In this document: positions 36,300 to 48,308 of the stretch, in pieces
Numbering within the stretch: position 1 is the stretch's first letter
Layout of the letters: each line of letters begins with the position of its first letter
From: Amphibalanus amphitrite
Lineage: Eukaryota; Arthropoda; Thecostraca; Balanomorpha; Balanidae
Direction: 5' to 3'
Assembly: GCF_019059575.1 (NCBI RefSeq)
Contig: NW_024881670.1
Coordinates: forward strand, 827,349-891,348
Length of the DNA stretch: 64,000 nt
Program-made: the position numbers and the translations under genes
The notes under the pieces: generated by a model
Seen by the model: the letters and a program-made list of their open reading frames with translations, nothing else
The model's database searches: none
Told to the model about the DNA's origin: nothing

Positions 36300-37786
36300 A
36301 GGTTTGTATTGAACTGATTTGGAAAAAAAACACCTTTGTTTGAGGGACCAAATCCGCTGTGGCTATTCTTTCAAATATCATTAGCGTCGCTCTCTTTTAT
36401 TTTTCGACACAACGAAATGCTGCAGCACCTGATATGAAGTTTTGTATGCATGTTTTGAATTGCTGTAAGTTGTAACTAACTGCAGCTATATTTTATGTCA
36501 ATTATCAACCACCTTTTTCTCTCGCTGCATCCGTTTTCCTCGTCTTCTCGACAGTGACGTCTCTGCGGTGACTCATGCCCTTCCACCGGAGGTAAAGACG
36601 GAGGGAGGGAACATGGGACAGAGCTCAGGGCCGTCCCGGCGCGGCGCCCCTCCGGCTCCGTCAGACATAATCGCCGGCTCAGATTACCCGGTCAACGGTC
36701 GGGAACGGCTCGTCGAGCGGTGTCGCATGGCGTCAGACAGCCACTGTCGAGCATGTGGAACGGAGCCGAACCGACTTTATGGACCCAACTGGCCGGCGGC
36801 GGTCGGATTATCGGTGCTGGTGGGCGGCCGACGACACGATGTGTAATACGAGACCGGCGCATGGGCCGGGATAGGAGAGATCGATGGCTGTTATCGTAAC
36901 GAGCGGCTTAGTCAGTACTCATTGGTTCTGGAAGATAGCTCAAAACTTCCTTTTGCATTGTTTTGGGTTGTCTGAAAAGCTAAATGATAAAAAATGACGC
37001 AAGCTACAATTTTGTTTTACTTCGCCCTTAGTTCTGCAAGATGATATTCATTTCTAACCTAGATGAAAAGCAGTATTGCAATGTCCTTACATACAAAACA
37101 TTCCAGTGCCAAATCTGATAGTCCGATGTAATGTTCTAAGTGAGAAGAGTACGAGAGCTTCTCACCTGTTTGAGAACTTCTCACCCGCTTGTGCCACAGC
37201 ACACAAACACCTTTTGCCAGCATTTTTCGTTTTTGGTTCCCTTCCAATATTATCTTGAACTAACTTGAACGACGTTTTAACCTGAATTACATTGAAAATG
37301 CCATTGGTACTGAGGATACAACAGGAGCATGGCAAGGCCGGATTCGTACCCTCGGGTGGTTTGGGTACACGAGTCGTACCTCCGAACCACGGTGGGTCTG
37401 AGTCGCACCTCCGCACTATGCAGGTTATCGGAGCGCAGCAGGGACGGTCGAATTTACTGCCGCCGAGACCGCCCGGTCAGTGAGTGGGCAGCCATTGGGC
37501 CATCCATTCTGTCCCATCGACGCGTCGGGTTAAAGTTGGTCGGGGCGCCATATTACGGCGTAAATAACGACCCATGGACGGCTCGGCAGGAGCGCGTCGT
37601 GCCGCCGCCGGCACCGCTGGCGACCCCCAAACGGATTGGTAAGGCCGCCGTGGTCTGGGGTCAGGTGAGCACTTCCCTAAACACCAAATGGAGTGATGCT
37701 TTGCCTCAATCGCCTTACTGGCAAAAAGAAACTAACTAGGCATATAAAAACGAATAACAATCCTCTGAAATTATTTTTCCCGACCT
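36300..37786. other. Unique DNA with two GC-rich exon-like blocks
   Basis: Two GC-rich blocks (36545-36860 and 37330-37675) stand in AT-rich sequence. The second has a possible donor GTGAGT near 37478 and another GTGAGC near 37664. Several frames are open at once, so I cannot tell which, if any, is coding. The frame at 37456-37660 contains GAPYYGVNNDPWTAR and then a Pro/Ala-rich stretch. No family is recognised. Confidence 0.3.
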
Positions 37787-38079
37787 TTATCAGTCGGGGG
37801 AGGTTTATCCAATCGCTGTCATTTTTAGCACATGCCATTTTTGGCAACCATGTGCCAAAAATGACAACGCTATCAGCTATTTTTGGCAACGATGAAGCCG
37901 ATTTCACTCCTCAGCGAGGAAATAACGATTTTGGAAATACAAGCACTGATTTTGGAAAAGAAGTGCTGCCACTTGGTGCAAGAAGAATAAACCAGCTTTA
38001 ATATGGCCGTTGTTTGTATGGTAGTCCAACGTTGACGTATACCTACCTTTTTTGTGGCCTGAAGTTGGAACTTCAATTT

Positions 38080-38377
38080 GCAGCATCCGAAAAATGACCA
38101 ATATTGATCGAAAGCATAATTTTGATGAAAAAAGATTATGTTAAGTTGAAAGAGGAGGCGATTTCATCCAGATGCGGTGGTTCACTTCTTGAAATTATTT
38201 TTGTTTATGACGACCGCCATGTAATGACGGATGATGCGCGGCCGTCAATTAGCAAAAAAAAAAAAATCAAGAAGTAAACCACCACATCTGGATAAAATGA
38301 CCTCTTCTATCAACTTAACATATTATTGTTTTTTCATCAACATCATGTTTTCGATCAATATCGATCATTTTCGGATG
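38080..38377. mobile_element. Foldback MITE with 9-bp target duplication (Mutator-like)
   Basis: A perfect 9-bp direct repeat CTTCAATTT flanks the segment (38071-38079 and 38378-38386). The two halves form inverted arms of about 110 bp: CATCCGAAAA, TATTGATCGAAA, ATGTTAAGTTGA and TCCAGATG then GGTGGTT recur in mirrored order. The centre is about 60 bp. A 9-bp duplication with long terminal inverted repeats is the Mutator-like pattern. It lies inside the left arm of the 37791-42855 element, and the matching right arm lacks it, so it inserted later. Confidence 0.78.
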
Positions 38378-38389
38378 CTTCAATTTTAA

Positions 38390-41300
38390 CCCGCGCCCCA
38401 CTGGGGGGGGGGGCTATTCATAGCCCCTCCCGTTTTTCTGCAATAACTTCCAAACCGCTTGACGTATCGACGCCAAGCTTTCAGTACCTTAGGCTGCATC
38501 AATTTGACACCTTGTGTAAAAATTTGAACTTCGTAACTACTATAGGTCGGCCGGAAATGACGTCAGAGTGACGTCATGTTCGGCCGATTTCGACGCAAAG
38601 CATTGAACCACGGCAATCGCTCCCAAGAACTCAGTTTTTAAGCTAGATCCAATTTCTTTGCATGGAGTACTCAGAATAGACAGCGCTATCAAACTGCAAT
38701 CTCGGATTTTCGAAATTTTGAAAATCTTGAAAATTTAATATAATAATATCCAAAATTTATATTTTTACATTTTTTTTCAAAAAGTTTTTGACTTTTCGAA
38801 AAAACCGGAATATATTTGATAGAACGCGTTATTATGACTAACTCTAGCAAGTTTTAGCTAAATATCTTCAAAAATGGCCAGGTTTTACGCATTATTGCAA
38901 AAAATTCACAATCATTAATTTTTCAAATCAATTTTTTCAGCACGTATTTGACATCGTACGCCAATATAAATAGCACCATCGTGTTCCTGAGCTCAAACTG
39001 CATCCAATAGACACCTTTTTTGTTAAAAAACTTTAACTTCAAAATTTGACCTTTTTGACCTGAAAGTGACCTGACCTAAGCTAAATTCGACTCAAAATGA
39101 CGTCGAATGACACAGACGACATCAAATTCGAAATCTCTGACCTAAATGGACCATTAAACATGTGTCACGTGACCGACGCATGATATAATATTTTCGTGAC
39201 CTGTGATGACCTGACCTTGACCTGAAAATCAAAGTACAAGTTTGGTACCTTCAGGGTAACTAGAGCATCTGTTCCCGAGTGTGTGATCCAAAAATTAGCC
39301 TGATCTGACTTGTAAGACGGCGGCCAGAGCCCAAAACGTGAACAAGCCAAAATGCTAATAGTTTTTACTTTGACCTGACCTGTGACGTCATCGGTGACCT
39401 CGAGGTCAATGAAATTAGGTTTCGCTCGACAGTTTTTCCGGGGCTATCAGACGCCGTTTGAACTTTGACGATCGGCCCAGTAGTTTCGGAGTTAGGAGGG
39501 GGGCATATTTACGTCTGGACAACGAGTTGCGTTGGAGAGGCCGGAAATAGTGGCGATTTCAGGACCGCAAGAATGGACCGCCATTGGAATGATTCTTTTT
39601 GAACCCGTGCACTGTTTTTAGCTGGAATTTAATAGTTACTACAAAACATTTTGTGATTACGTTTGGCCAAGAATGAATACCATCAGCGCTAAGTTTTCAC
39701 TACCATTGCATTTTGTCCAGAAGCATATAGTGCTGTAATATTGCAGTTCTTGCGCGTTTGTTACAAAATATGAAGCAAACATGCAAAAAGGTTCCAAAGT
39801 AACGTTGTATATCGCAAAATATTGACCTCAAGTTCCATCCGTTGCATGATTGACTAGACAGATTTACACATTTCAAGTTCATCTTGGATCAGAGGTGTCA
39901 GTGTAGTTCATCAGTGCCAGAGGTTAACTTGAGGGGAAGCTATGATAATTGCTCTTGTCCATCCACTAAGAAGTTATTAAATATTACATATTTTGTTTTG
40001 TGTATTCCAAGAGGAGAGGGAACTATTGTCTCTGTGCCTTCATGTCAGAATTGAAGATGGATCATAAAATTTTCAAGGCAGTTAATCAACCAAGTATTTA
40101 GTCTTTCTCGTATGTAAGCTGTGGCTAAGAAGAAAAGGTTGATCAATCCTGAAGTTCAGTCATCTTACTTCAACTTGGCAGGAAGATCCCCAAGGACAGA
40201 GGATATATATCAATATTGTATACCTACCTATCCTGTAAATCAAAGCGTTTTTGTGACTGCAAGGCTTAGCTATTTGTTGTGTGCTCGGAGTGAGGCTATG
40301 GGCGTTTTTTTTGTATGTTTTTGTGGGAGATTGAATATAACTGTGACCCTGCGTTTGTTTGTATATTTACTACAGTCCAACAGCACACTCACCTGACATA
40401 CTCATTACTCACCCAGCTCATAGCTTTACCCCACAGGATTTGTACTTGTTGATGTCTTGAGCATGAACAAAGCACTAAAGTAGCCTAGTTATCATTTCCC
40501 ACATTTTTCTGAGCATCTAACATGGCATACACTGTTGTGCTGAGCAGCTTCAGAGAAGAGACACTTTAAACGCACAGACTCTCACCATGCCACCCAATGA
40601 GCCAGTTCCTCATTTGACTGTTTCCCTGGATAGTTGGATGCGGCTTGGCAAGGTGAGCTAACTGTTGGCAAGTTGAAGGTTAGCAGGTGAGATGGAGCTA
40701 GGGTGAGTAAGTACCTACCTGTAACTGAATGCTACTGCTATGCAGGTCTTGGGTAGGTTGCAAATATGTGTGATGAATGATGATTGAGGTTAGGTCAGGT
40801 TAGTCAGGTATGCTCAGCCCTCAGGTCACATTTTTATGGACACTAGGCAATTTAAAAACTAACAACCTAATCTAAGAGCACCCAACTAACCTACACAACA
40901 ACTAGCTATATGACTAAGTACCTACCTACTTGTGCCTACATCTCATACCAAGTCAAAATAAACTATAAAGTTCCTTGCTGGAAGATTAGCCTCAGTACTT
41001 TTTATCCCAGCCCTGTGAAGAAAACTAATACTTCTAAGTTCTGAGTCATTTCTGGCCATCCACAGAAAGAAATGCTGACAGCTTTGCTATTGTATATTGG
41101 ACCAATAATCACTCATGACTATGAACACATCATACGATCACATCGTTGCATGGATTGTATTTGTCACATTGACAATTCTTCTTAAATCCTTTTTTTCAAG
41201 AAATGCAAAGTAATAATAAACATCAAATTAAACATTAAGCTGATTTAGTGATCCAAGCGGCAAGCTGTCTCCTCCAGTAGCAATGGAATGATTGTGTGTT

Positions 41301-42593
41301 TCATTTGCCAGACACTGAGTAATGCACATTACGACTTTTTTTTTCCGAACTACTCCGCCACCCATGATCAGGTGACCAGGAGTGCCCCCGCCCTCAAACC
41401 CAGCGACTAGCAGAACCTTACGTTAACACCAGATAAAATAAACTGATAAGTCGCGGCACTCCCTGCTAAGAAAGGAAATAAAACTAAAAAAAAGCAAATG
41501 AGAGAAGGGGTAGCGGGTTTAGGCGGAGACAAGAACAGAATGCGAAAGTAGTCACTGCTGAAACCAGACAGATGACTGTTCTCTACTACGATACCGAAAG
41601 CAACTTTCACTCAGAAGGGCATGCATTCATCTAGAGTAGAAAAAACAATCGCTCATTCACACGTCATGCAAACATACGTGGGGATTCGCTCTGGTCAAAA
41701 ATTACCATTCTGACACCAAACTTACCAAACGACATTACCATTCTGCAAAGTAAAGCTCCCCGAGTTCATTCACTCTAGATTTTTTCACTTGATAGTTAAC
41801 ACAAATTAATCTTGCTGTTGTAAGTTATAATTCAATATTCACACCAATACATCAATATGCGTTCATCAGCCAGCATTTTCTGGCTTGATATTGCTCAGCG
41901 TGCTCTTCAGATATTGATCTCCTGCAATAGTATAGCTTGCTTTTTTACCAATAAGCTCTTTTAATTTTACTTTTTCTTGCTGATAAGTGAGCCAGACCAA
42001 CTTGCGTTTATCAACCAACATTTCCTAAATTCAACTTGATATTGCTCAGGGCTCAGGACAGTCAGGAGTCAGGACTCTGGAGCCTTAGCCTCCTGGATAC
42101 TTGTAATTGTTTCAGTCAACATGTTTCTTTAATATGATACGCGTATAATTCAATCACAAGGGATCCGAAACTTCCAACAAAACGACGTACACGAGTGCGA
42201 ATTAACACCAGATGAACTTGAAAAAGGCCTTTTGGAACAGAGCCAAGCGGCGCTCCATTTGTTTGTTTACAATAATTGTAGTGCTGATGTATTGTTTTAT
42301 GACTCTAGCGGTCGGCTTATAAAAATGAAACAATTTAACCAAATCTATTAGGCAAGTAATATTTTTCTGAGAGAACTAAAATATTTAAAAGCTAAACACT
42401 ATGAAATACAGGAATCGGAACGAAAAAGTAACCTAAAAATCCAGCCTAATCACCGGCTCCTAAAACTGCGACAAAATCAGCACTTTTCCCCGCAACTCGT
42501 TGTCCAGACGTAAATATGCAGGAGGGGGGGGGGCTATGAATAGCCCCCCCCCCCAGTAGGGCGTGTTATACGCAGACCCCAGTGGGGCGCGGG
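38390..42593. mobile_element. TTAA-type element, CCCGCGCCCCACTGGGG ends
   Basis: It begins directly after TTAA (38386-38389) with CCCGCGCCCCACTGGGG and ends with the exact inverted form. The right flank is TAAA instead of TTAA, so that side has changed. Each end carries a G-run, CTATTCATAG (or CTATGAATAG) and a C-run. A second inverted pair, CATATTTACGTCTGGACAAC then GAGTTGCG, lies at about 39497-39526 and 42487-42520. The 38400-39500 part is rich in TGACGTCA and AGGTCA words. The 39540-42480 part is AT-rich with no gene and may itself be an insertion. Confidence 0.55.
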
Positions 42594-42855
42594 TAAAGTT
42601 CCAACTTCAGGCCACAAAACAAACTACCATACAAACAACGGGCATATTAAAGCTGGCTTCTTCTTCCTGCACCAGGTGGCAGCACTTCTTTTCAAAAATC
42701 AGTGCTTGTCTTTCCAAAATCGCGATGTCTTTGCTGAGGAGTGAAATCGGCTTCATCATTGTCAAAAATAGCAGAATCGTTGCCATTTTTGGCACGTGCG
42801 ACAGAAAATAGCACGTGCTTAAAATGACAACGATTGACCAAACCTCCCCCGACTG

Positions 42856-43625
42856 TTATGCTGAGGTGAAGTCAGCCGTTCCATGTATAATCACAATACT
42901 TGCAGTCTTCATGTGAGTGCAAGAGATATAATAATCAGTGGCTAAGACACGCGCAGACACACGTAAACTTAGCACATGCATTCTCATTTTATTTGTCTGT
43001 TTTCCTTTCGCCCTTTCTTCAAACGCTTCAATAAACATCACCACCACGGCTTTCCTCTTCCTGTTTGACTCCCTCTCTCCTTTCGTTGCTCTCTACCTCT
43101 CTCTCCTCTTCCCTCTCTACATCATTGAGCAATCCTACCACTCTGCCTGCTTGCTTAAAACATGGTCGTCGGCTCTGAATGTCAGCCGAGTTTTCCAAAT
43201 GCTCGTTCGGACGCGGTCGACCTGTCGGCTAGGTGCTTTGAGAGTGCGGACCGTTTGGGGGCGTGCGGCCATTAGTGGCAAATAGTCCGGCGCCGGCCAG
43301 CGGACCGGTGCAGCGCTCACTGTTTGACATTCAGACCACGAATACCTCGAATGTCGGCGGCTGCGGGAACGGGCCGGCGCGGTGGTGCAAGCCTGCCCGC
43401 TCTGAGGCCCGCATATGGGCCACCGCGCTTATCCTTTTAATGGTATTGCCGCCTCGCTTCCGTATGAGTTCGGCGAAAACAGGGTGCGCTGTAGTATGCA
43501 GGCGACCGCTTCCTTCAGTTCTTCCTGATGGGGCTAGTGCTTTTTTAGTAGCGGTCCTTAGGATAGATGCAATGCTTGTTAGCAGGTTGTTAGGTAGATA
43601 TTTTAATCTAAAGTGGTGATTTTAC
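42856..43625. other. Unique DNA with a GC-rich block
   Basis: A GC-rich segment at 43190-43440 holds several overlapping frames, for example GPVQRSLFDIQTTNTSNVGG. No start or splice context favours one. No gene is called. Confidence 0.3.
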
Positions 43626-43629
43626 TTAA

Positions 43630-45935
43630 CCCTCGCCGGGCCTATTGGTTTTCTACATACGCGCCGGCCGAGAGGGGGGGGGGCGGGTACGACCCCCCCT
43701 CGCCGTTTCGCCCCTGGTGGAGCTAGCGCGTCGTGGAAAAAACGAGCGTGTGCGCCGTTACGAGACGCAGAGATTGGTACCGTAAACGGGGGTGACTGCC
43801 TTGCGGGGTGACTTTGCCATGCTTCTCGAAAAAGCCTTTAGGGAGAACTCCAGTGATATTTTACGAACAATGTAATACTTTTTTATGCACGCATGAAAGA
43901 TAATTGATGGGCCTTCCAATATAGCCAACACTGAGAGATAAGTTACCACTAAATACCTAACTGGGCTCCATTTTATTGGAGTAATTGAAATGACCAAATT
44001 TGAAGAGGTCAGCACTTTTTATTATCTAACCATGTTTCAACGAACTGCGATGCTGAAACTTGGTATGGTTGATCATGACAATGCTGTGAAGTTAGCATAT
44101 CCAACAAAACTGGCATTTGTCACTTCATTTAGCTAAAACTTTTGGTGGAGATTTTTCCAAGTGAATTGCAGGCCACATGGGGTGACTTTGCCACCATGTT
44201 ATCAATGCAAAAATGAAATACTTATCCGATGCAATTCAAAATAATTTTTTAAGTTATCATCGTTTTGATCTCCAAATTGGTTTTTAGAAAGTAGAAGTTT
44301 ATATATTGAGAATTAACACAGGAATGCACAGTGGTAGTATAGAAAAGCAAAAATTACCAAAATAAAAAAATGGATGAAGCTGGGCCCAATTTTTCAGTAC
44401 AGCCAAGATCATCTACATTTCCTGAGTTGGCCAGTAAGACTGGCTGAAGAAATCTGTACCATTTTATAGATCAAAACGCTGATAATAAGGGTGCCGGAAA
44501 GTTGCCGCAAGAACGTCCTCTTTCTGTTTCTCTCAATGCCACTGGAAGAAAGCGGCAAGGTCCTAGAGTACCGATACAATGAATTTTTGCTTGTTTATCT
44601 ATTCTGAACCATTTTTTAGTTTCTAGTTACTATAAAATGTCAATTATTTTCAACAAGCATAATGCGTTATAAAAAGTAATGCATCTCTCCTTTTTGTACA
44701 TCATTTAACAGCAAAAAACCTCGAATTGCTTTATTTTTTCCCATTAAACAATTAGGGATGGTTACCCTTCCCCATACAACTGAAAAAAAATGTTTGAGAA
44801 ATATTTGTTAGCGTTAAAAAACCATTATTTGGCATAGTGGCAAAGTCACCCCTTTTTCAGTTTAACTTTGCCACAACTAATTTTCTTTAAAAATGTATGT
44901 TTTTTGGCAAGATATAAATACGATAATAGTAAAACCCAAAGAGCTAATCTTCATCCGTGTTTTGAACATAGAGTCATCCCAATACGTTAACAAGTTTAAA
45001 TAATACAAGCGTCGAAAGTTGAAAACATGGCAGTCACCCCCGTTTACGGTACCCAATTTTAAGGTCCTAGGTCAACCGGTGACCTCTGAGGTCAGGTCAA
45101 GTGCCCCAAGGTACGGTTCAGTTTTTGGTGAATAACTTCGCAAAAAACGGCCGCAGAGCCGCGATTTTGGCAGCATCGTGTTCATCTCGCTCAGGCGCGT
45201 CGAATGATATACTTTTTGTTCGGGTCAGGTCAACTTGGGGTGTTGACCTCAGGTCAAGGTCAGGTCAGCACCCCCAGGTCACGAAGTTGGTTGAAAGAGG
45301 TCATGTCGCATATCATTCGATTCGGCAGGTCTTCCTGAGTCCATTGGTGGCTTTCCCGACTCGCTAGCTCAATTTGATCAAGAGTTATTGACGAAAAACT
45401 AATATGACCTTGATGACGTCATAAATGACGTCACGCAAGGTCAACATTGCAAAAGTGACGCATCTAACCTTGCAAGGAGTGCATCAAATCACGATTCTGT
45501 GTGCTTGAGATAGTTGGAGATCGTTCCCGGCGCCAGAATAGCAGTTTTCATTTTTCCCCATTGACTTATAATGGTGAGGTCACGAAAATGACCTGACCTC
45601 ATATGAACTTTAGGAAAAATCCGAGATATACAAGTTGTGAGACTCATAATGGATACTAGACCCTGCAAGTTTCATTTCCCTGTGACATCTCCTCTGGCAG
45701 TGAGGGCGTTGCGAAGTTGCGACATCTGAAGACCGTGCAGAGGTTCACTTATGACGTCATAGGTCAGTGACCTGACCTGACCCAAAAATGCGGTTGGTGT
45801 CAAAAGATCCGGCTTGAATCAAAGTTCAGGTATGCCAAGTTTCAGCTCTCTATCACCAGCGTGTTCGGAGCTATCGCGAAAAAACCCTATGGGGGGGGGG
45901 CGGCACCCGCCCCCCCCCCCTTCGGCCGGCGAGGG
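43630..45935. mobile_element. TTAA-flanked element with CCCTCGCCGG ends
   Basis: TTAA lies at both ends (43626-43629 and 45936-45939), with terminal inverted repeats CCCTCGCCGG. Both subterminal regions contain a G-run, a short spacer with CGGGT and a C-run (43674-43699 and 45891-45920). It is 2306 bp, of which 1270 bp belong to a nested element. The right part is densely packed with AGGTCA/TGACCT and TGACGTCA words. TTAA targets suggest a piggyBac-type mover. It has no transposase frame. Confidence 0.8.
43780..45049. mobile_element. Nested TA-flanked element with 21-bp inverted ends
   Basis: The ends CCGTAAACGGGGGTGACTGC are exact inverted repeats, flanked on both sides by TA (43778-43779 and 45050-45051), the Tc1/mariner-type target. 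The flanking GG/CC pairs extend the symmetry to 25 bp. The words GGGGTGACTTTGCCA recur inside (43808, 44181 and inverted at 44837). The interior is AT-rich with no transposase. Insertion within the 43630-45935 element makes it the younger of the two. Confidence 0.75.
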
Positions 45936-45939
45936 TTAA

Positions 45940-47032
45940 TTCCTCGCATATTCTACTTGAAAAGGTTCACAAATGTCTTACGCATTTGGAATCCCATTAG
46001 ACTTTTTCTTTTCTCGGAACGTAGAATAATGCTCTTAGCTATTTGTAGTACCAATGCAATATAACCCTTTATACTGTCCTTGCTTAGACAGCAAACGTGT
46101 CCTTGTCCCATAAGCATTATCTGGCTGGACAGCAAACGCGTGCCTTACCCCATATGCAGTCTCTAGCTGGACAGCAGACGCGTCCCTGGCCTCCCATATG
46201 CAGTCCCCAGCGAGCGCGTCCATCAGTTTCCATTAGGGCACGCTCTCGGGAGGGTCTTGGCCGGCTGCCGGGCCAATTTATTGCCCCTGCAGTCGGCCCG
46301 CAAGGAGTCAAGGTGCGAGTCTCGCACGGCCAATGTAAGCAGATCACCTTCGGTGGCCAACGTAAATAAATGAGAGCCCGACTGCACGCCGGCCTCGTGA
46401 TGAACATTAGAGAGTTTGTTGGGGGAGGTGGTGGATAATGGCGGTCCGTGGGCGGGCAACTGTTGCATTCCAGTCGAGAACGGAAAACAGTCGTAGATTT
46501 CAGAGCGTGGCATGTTTTGGCAGCCCCTGGAAGTCATTCAATATCTCAGCCTTCAGCCAATAAATCATTCCGTTCCATTTTGGAGCATTATTTTTCTGTT
46601 GATCTGTCATTTATAAAAGAATAGCGCTGTGCATCTGCATGGAATGAGTCCTACTTGACCAACATGCCACGAATGTATAAAAAAACTGCACAACAAAATC
46701 CGCACACATTAGAATAAGAATATCGTCTAAACTCAAGTTTAGCCTTGTGTCCAGCAATAACGTTAAAAGCATTGTACGTACACTCGAAACCTAGGATGTA
46801 TTCAAAGCACATATACCAAGCACACGTATATCGCAAATGTCCCCGGTGTTTCACGAGTAAATCTAAGTCATTACTGAGTTTCTTCGTCCGTCCCCAAGGG
46901 TCCATTATTTGGTCTGCAGTGGTCGCGGTTTTCTCTGAATACCACTCGTCCTGTCTTCAAAGCCGTCCAGCTGAGAACTAGAAACACACGTGAAAGGAGC
47001 CCGGTTGGACGTCTTTCAGCCGGAAATGAGTT
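45940..47032. other. Unique DNA with a small minisatellite
   Basis: Three imperfect units of about 44 bp (GCTGGACAGCAAACGCGT and so on, with CCCATATGCAGTC) lie at 46085-46215. The sequence is otherwise non-coding as far as I can see. The segment 46230-46370 is GC-rich without a clear frame. Confidence 0.4.
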
Positions 47033-47282
47033 GGGCCACCAGTACGGCACGACGGTGGCCAACAATGGCCGCTGCTATGTCTTGTTGGGGTATTCGCCTG
47101 CCTCCCGGGGACCCGACCGGTTCGGAAAACCACCGCTGCCGCCGCCGCCAGCGTCGCGCACCCCGGCGCCGACGTCTCATTCTCGTGCACGCCCAGTGGA
47201 GACGGATTTATGCCCGTTCGCAAAATTGGAACAGACCACAGCAGAAATGGGTGTGATACCTACGAGCAGGTTACGCGTGGCA
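47033..47282 (+). CDS. Candidate exon of a small secreted cysteine-containing protein
   Basis: One frame reads like a secreted protein: a hydrophobic run WPLLCLVGVFACLPG, an alanine-rich spacer TTAAAAASVAHPGADVSF, then SCTPSGDGFMPVRKIG and TDHSRNGCDTYEQVTRG. It ends at a good donor (GTGAGT from 47283). The 5' boundary is unclear: a good acceptor at 47018-47019 would bring a TGA into this frame, so the exon probably starts later or a non-consensus site is used. The spacing C...P.R...NGC faintly recalls group XII phospholipase A2, but the catalytic His-Asp part is not in the window, so I do not assign it. No downstream exon is visible, because array B begins about 260 bp further on. Confidence 0.35.
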
Positions 47283-48308
47283 GTGAGTTTTTAAAAATGA
47301 GAAAAATCAGCACACAGTTGAATGCAGTGCATGCTTTTCTCGCTATGTCGAATGAAAGAACTATAAAAAATAGTTATTTCCCCATTGCATAAGTCGTCAT
47401 AAATGTAGTGGCTCGCTAACGCCCTTATTTCAATGTTACTGGTAGTGAGAGTCGCCAAATAAACTAGTGGAATAGGAACAGTTTGGCACCAATTTATTGG
47501 CAGCTTTTATCGAAAGCAGTTATATTTTACATTTTGAGACAAAGACTTGAAATTTGGCATGCCAAATCGGTGGGTTGATGCGACCTTTGTATTAAAATTT
47601 GGGGGTGATCGGGCCAGGGGTGCGCCGTCGGCACGTGCAAAAGGGTGCTCCCATAGGCTTAACACGTGACCGGCGAAAACCGCCCACGGGCGAAAATCGG
47701 GCCTGCAGCGCTCCTTTCCCGAGCTTATATCTCGGTAACCGTAAGTCGCAGCGACATGCGGTTTTCACTGATGGATACAGAAGAGATGGGCCTATCGTAT
47801 GCAATAAGTTTTTTCTTAGATATGTGCCACGTGCAAAGAAATAGCCTCTAATCATGAGAAAACGGGCATTTTTTACACATTTCAGGAAAAACGTTGGCAT
47901 TTGAAAACGATGCATTGGAATGACACGGGATGCATTTCACGGACTACAAGAGGATCTGAACTGTTCAGAAAACATACATTTTTGCCCATTCACTCGCACA
48001 TCTTTATAATTAAACGCTTACAAATTGCGAGTTTTACGTGAAACAGGCACGCTCACCTTTACAACATCATAATGTATTGATAACGTAGACTTATGGCTAT
48101 AAGTCCTTAATATATTGAAAGAGCACTCTTTTCTGATCAATATCCACCCAAAATATTTTCAAGAAGTCATCAAGGGCTCTTAGAAACAGAGCAATCATTG
48201 TACCGTTTTCGACGCTTTTTTACCGGCGGGGCTGCGCCGTGAATTGAACGCAGCCGGGCGACATCGGAATACCACCGTAGGGTTTATAGTTGTCAATAAC
48301 TCGCCCCT

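Larger units (their letters stand above)
37791..42855. mobile_element. 5-kb element with ~270-bp inverted arms
   Basis: The left arm 37791-38070 starts CAGTCGGGGGAGGTTTAT. The right arm 42594-42855 is its diverged inverted copy and ends AAACCTCCCCCGACTG. TTAT flanks both outer ends (37787-37790 and 42856-42859), consistent with a 4-bp target duplication. The arms also share the words ATCAGTGCTTG/CAAGCACTGAT and GAAGTGCTGCCAC. The interior is occupied by other elements and non-coding DNA. The family is unresolved: 4-bp duplications occur in several DNA transposon groups. No transposase frame is seen. Confidence 0.6.

Noticed and set aside
36568-36846. 92-codon frame in the GC-rich block
   Set aside because: Composition favours open frames here; there is no domain, and the block could equally be a promoter.
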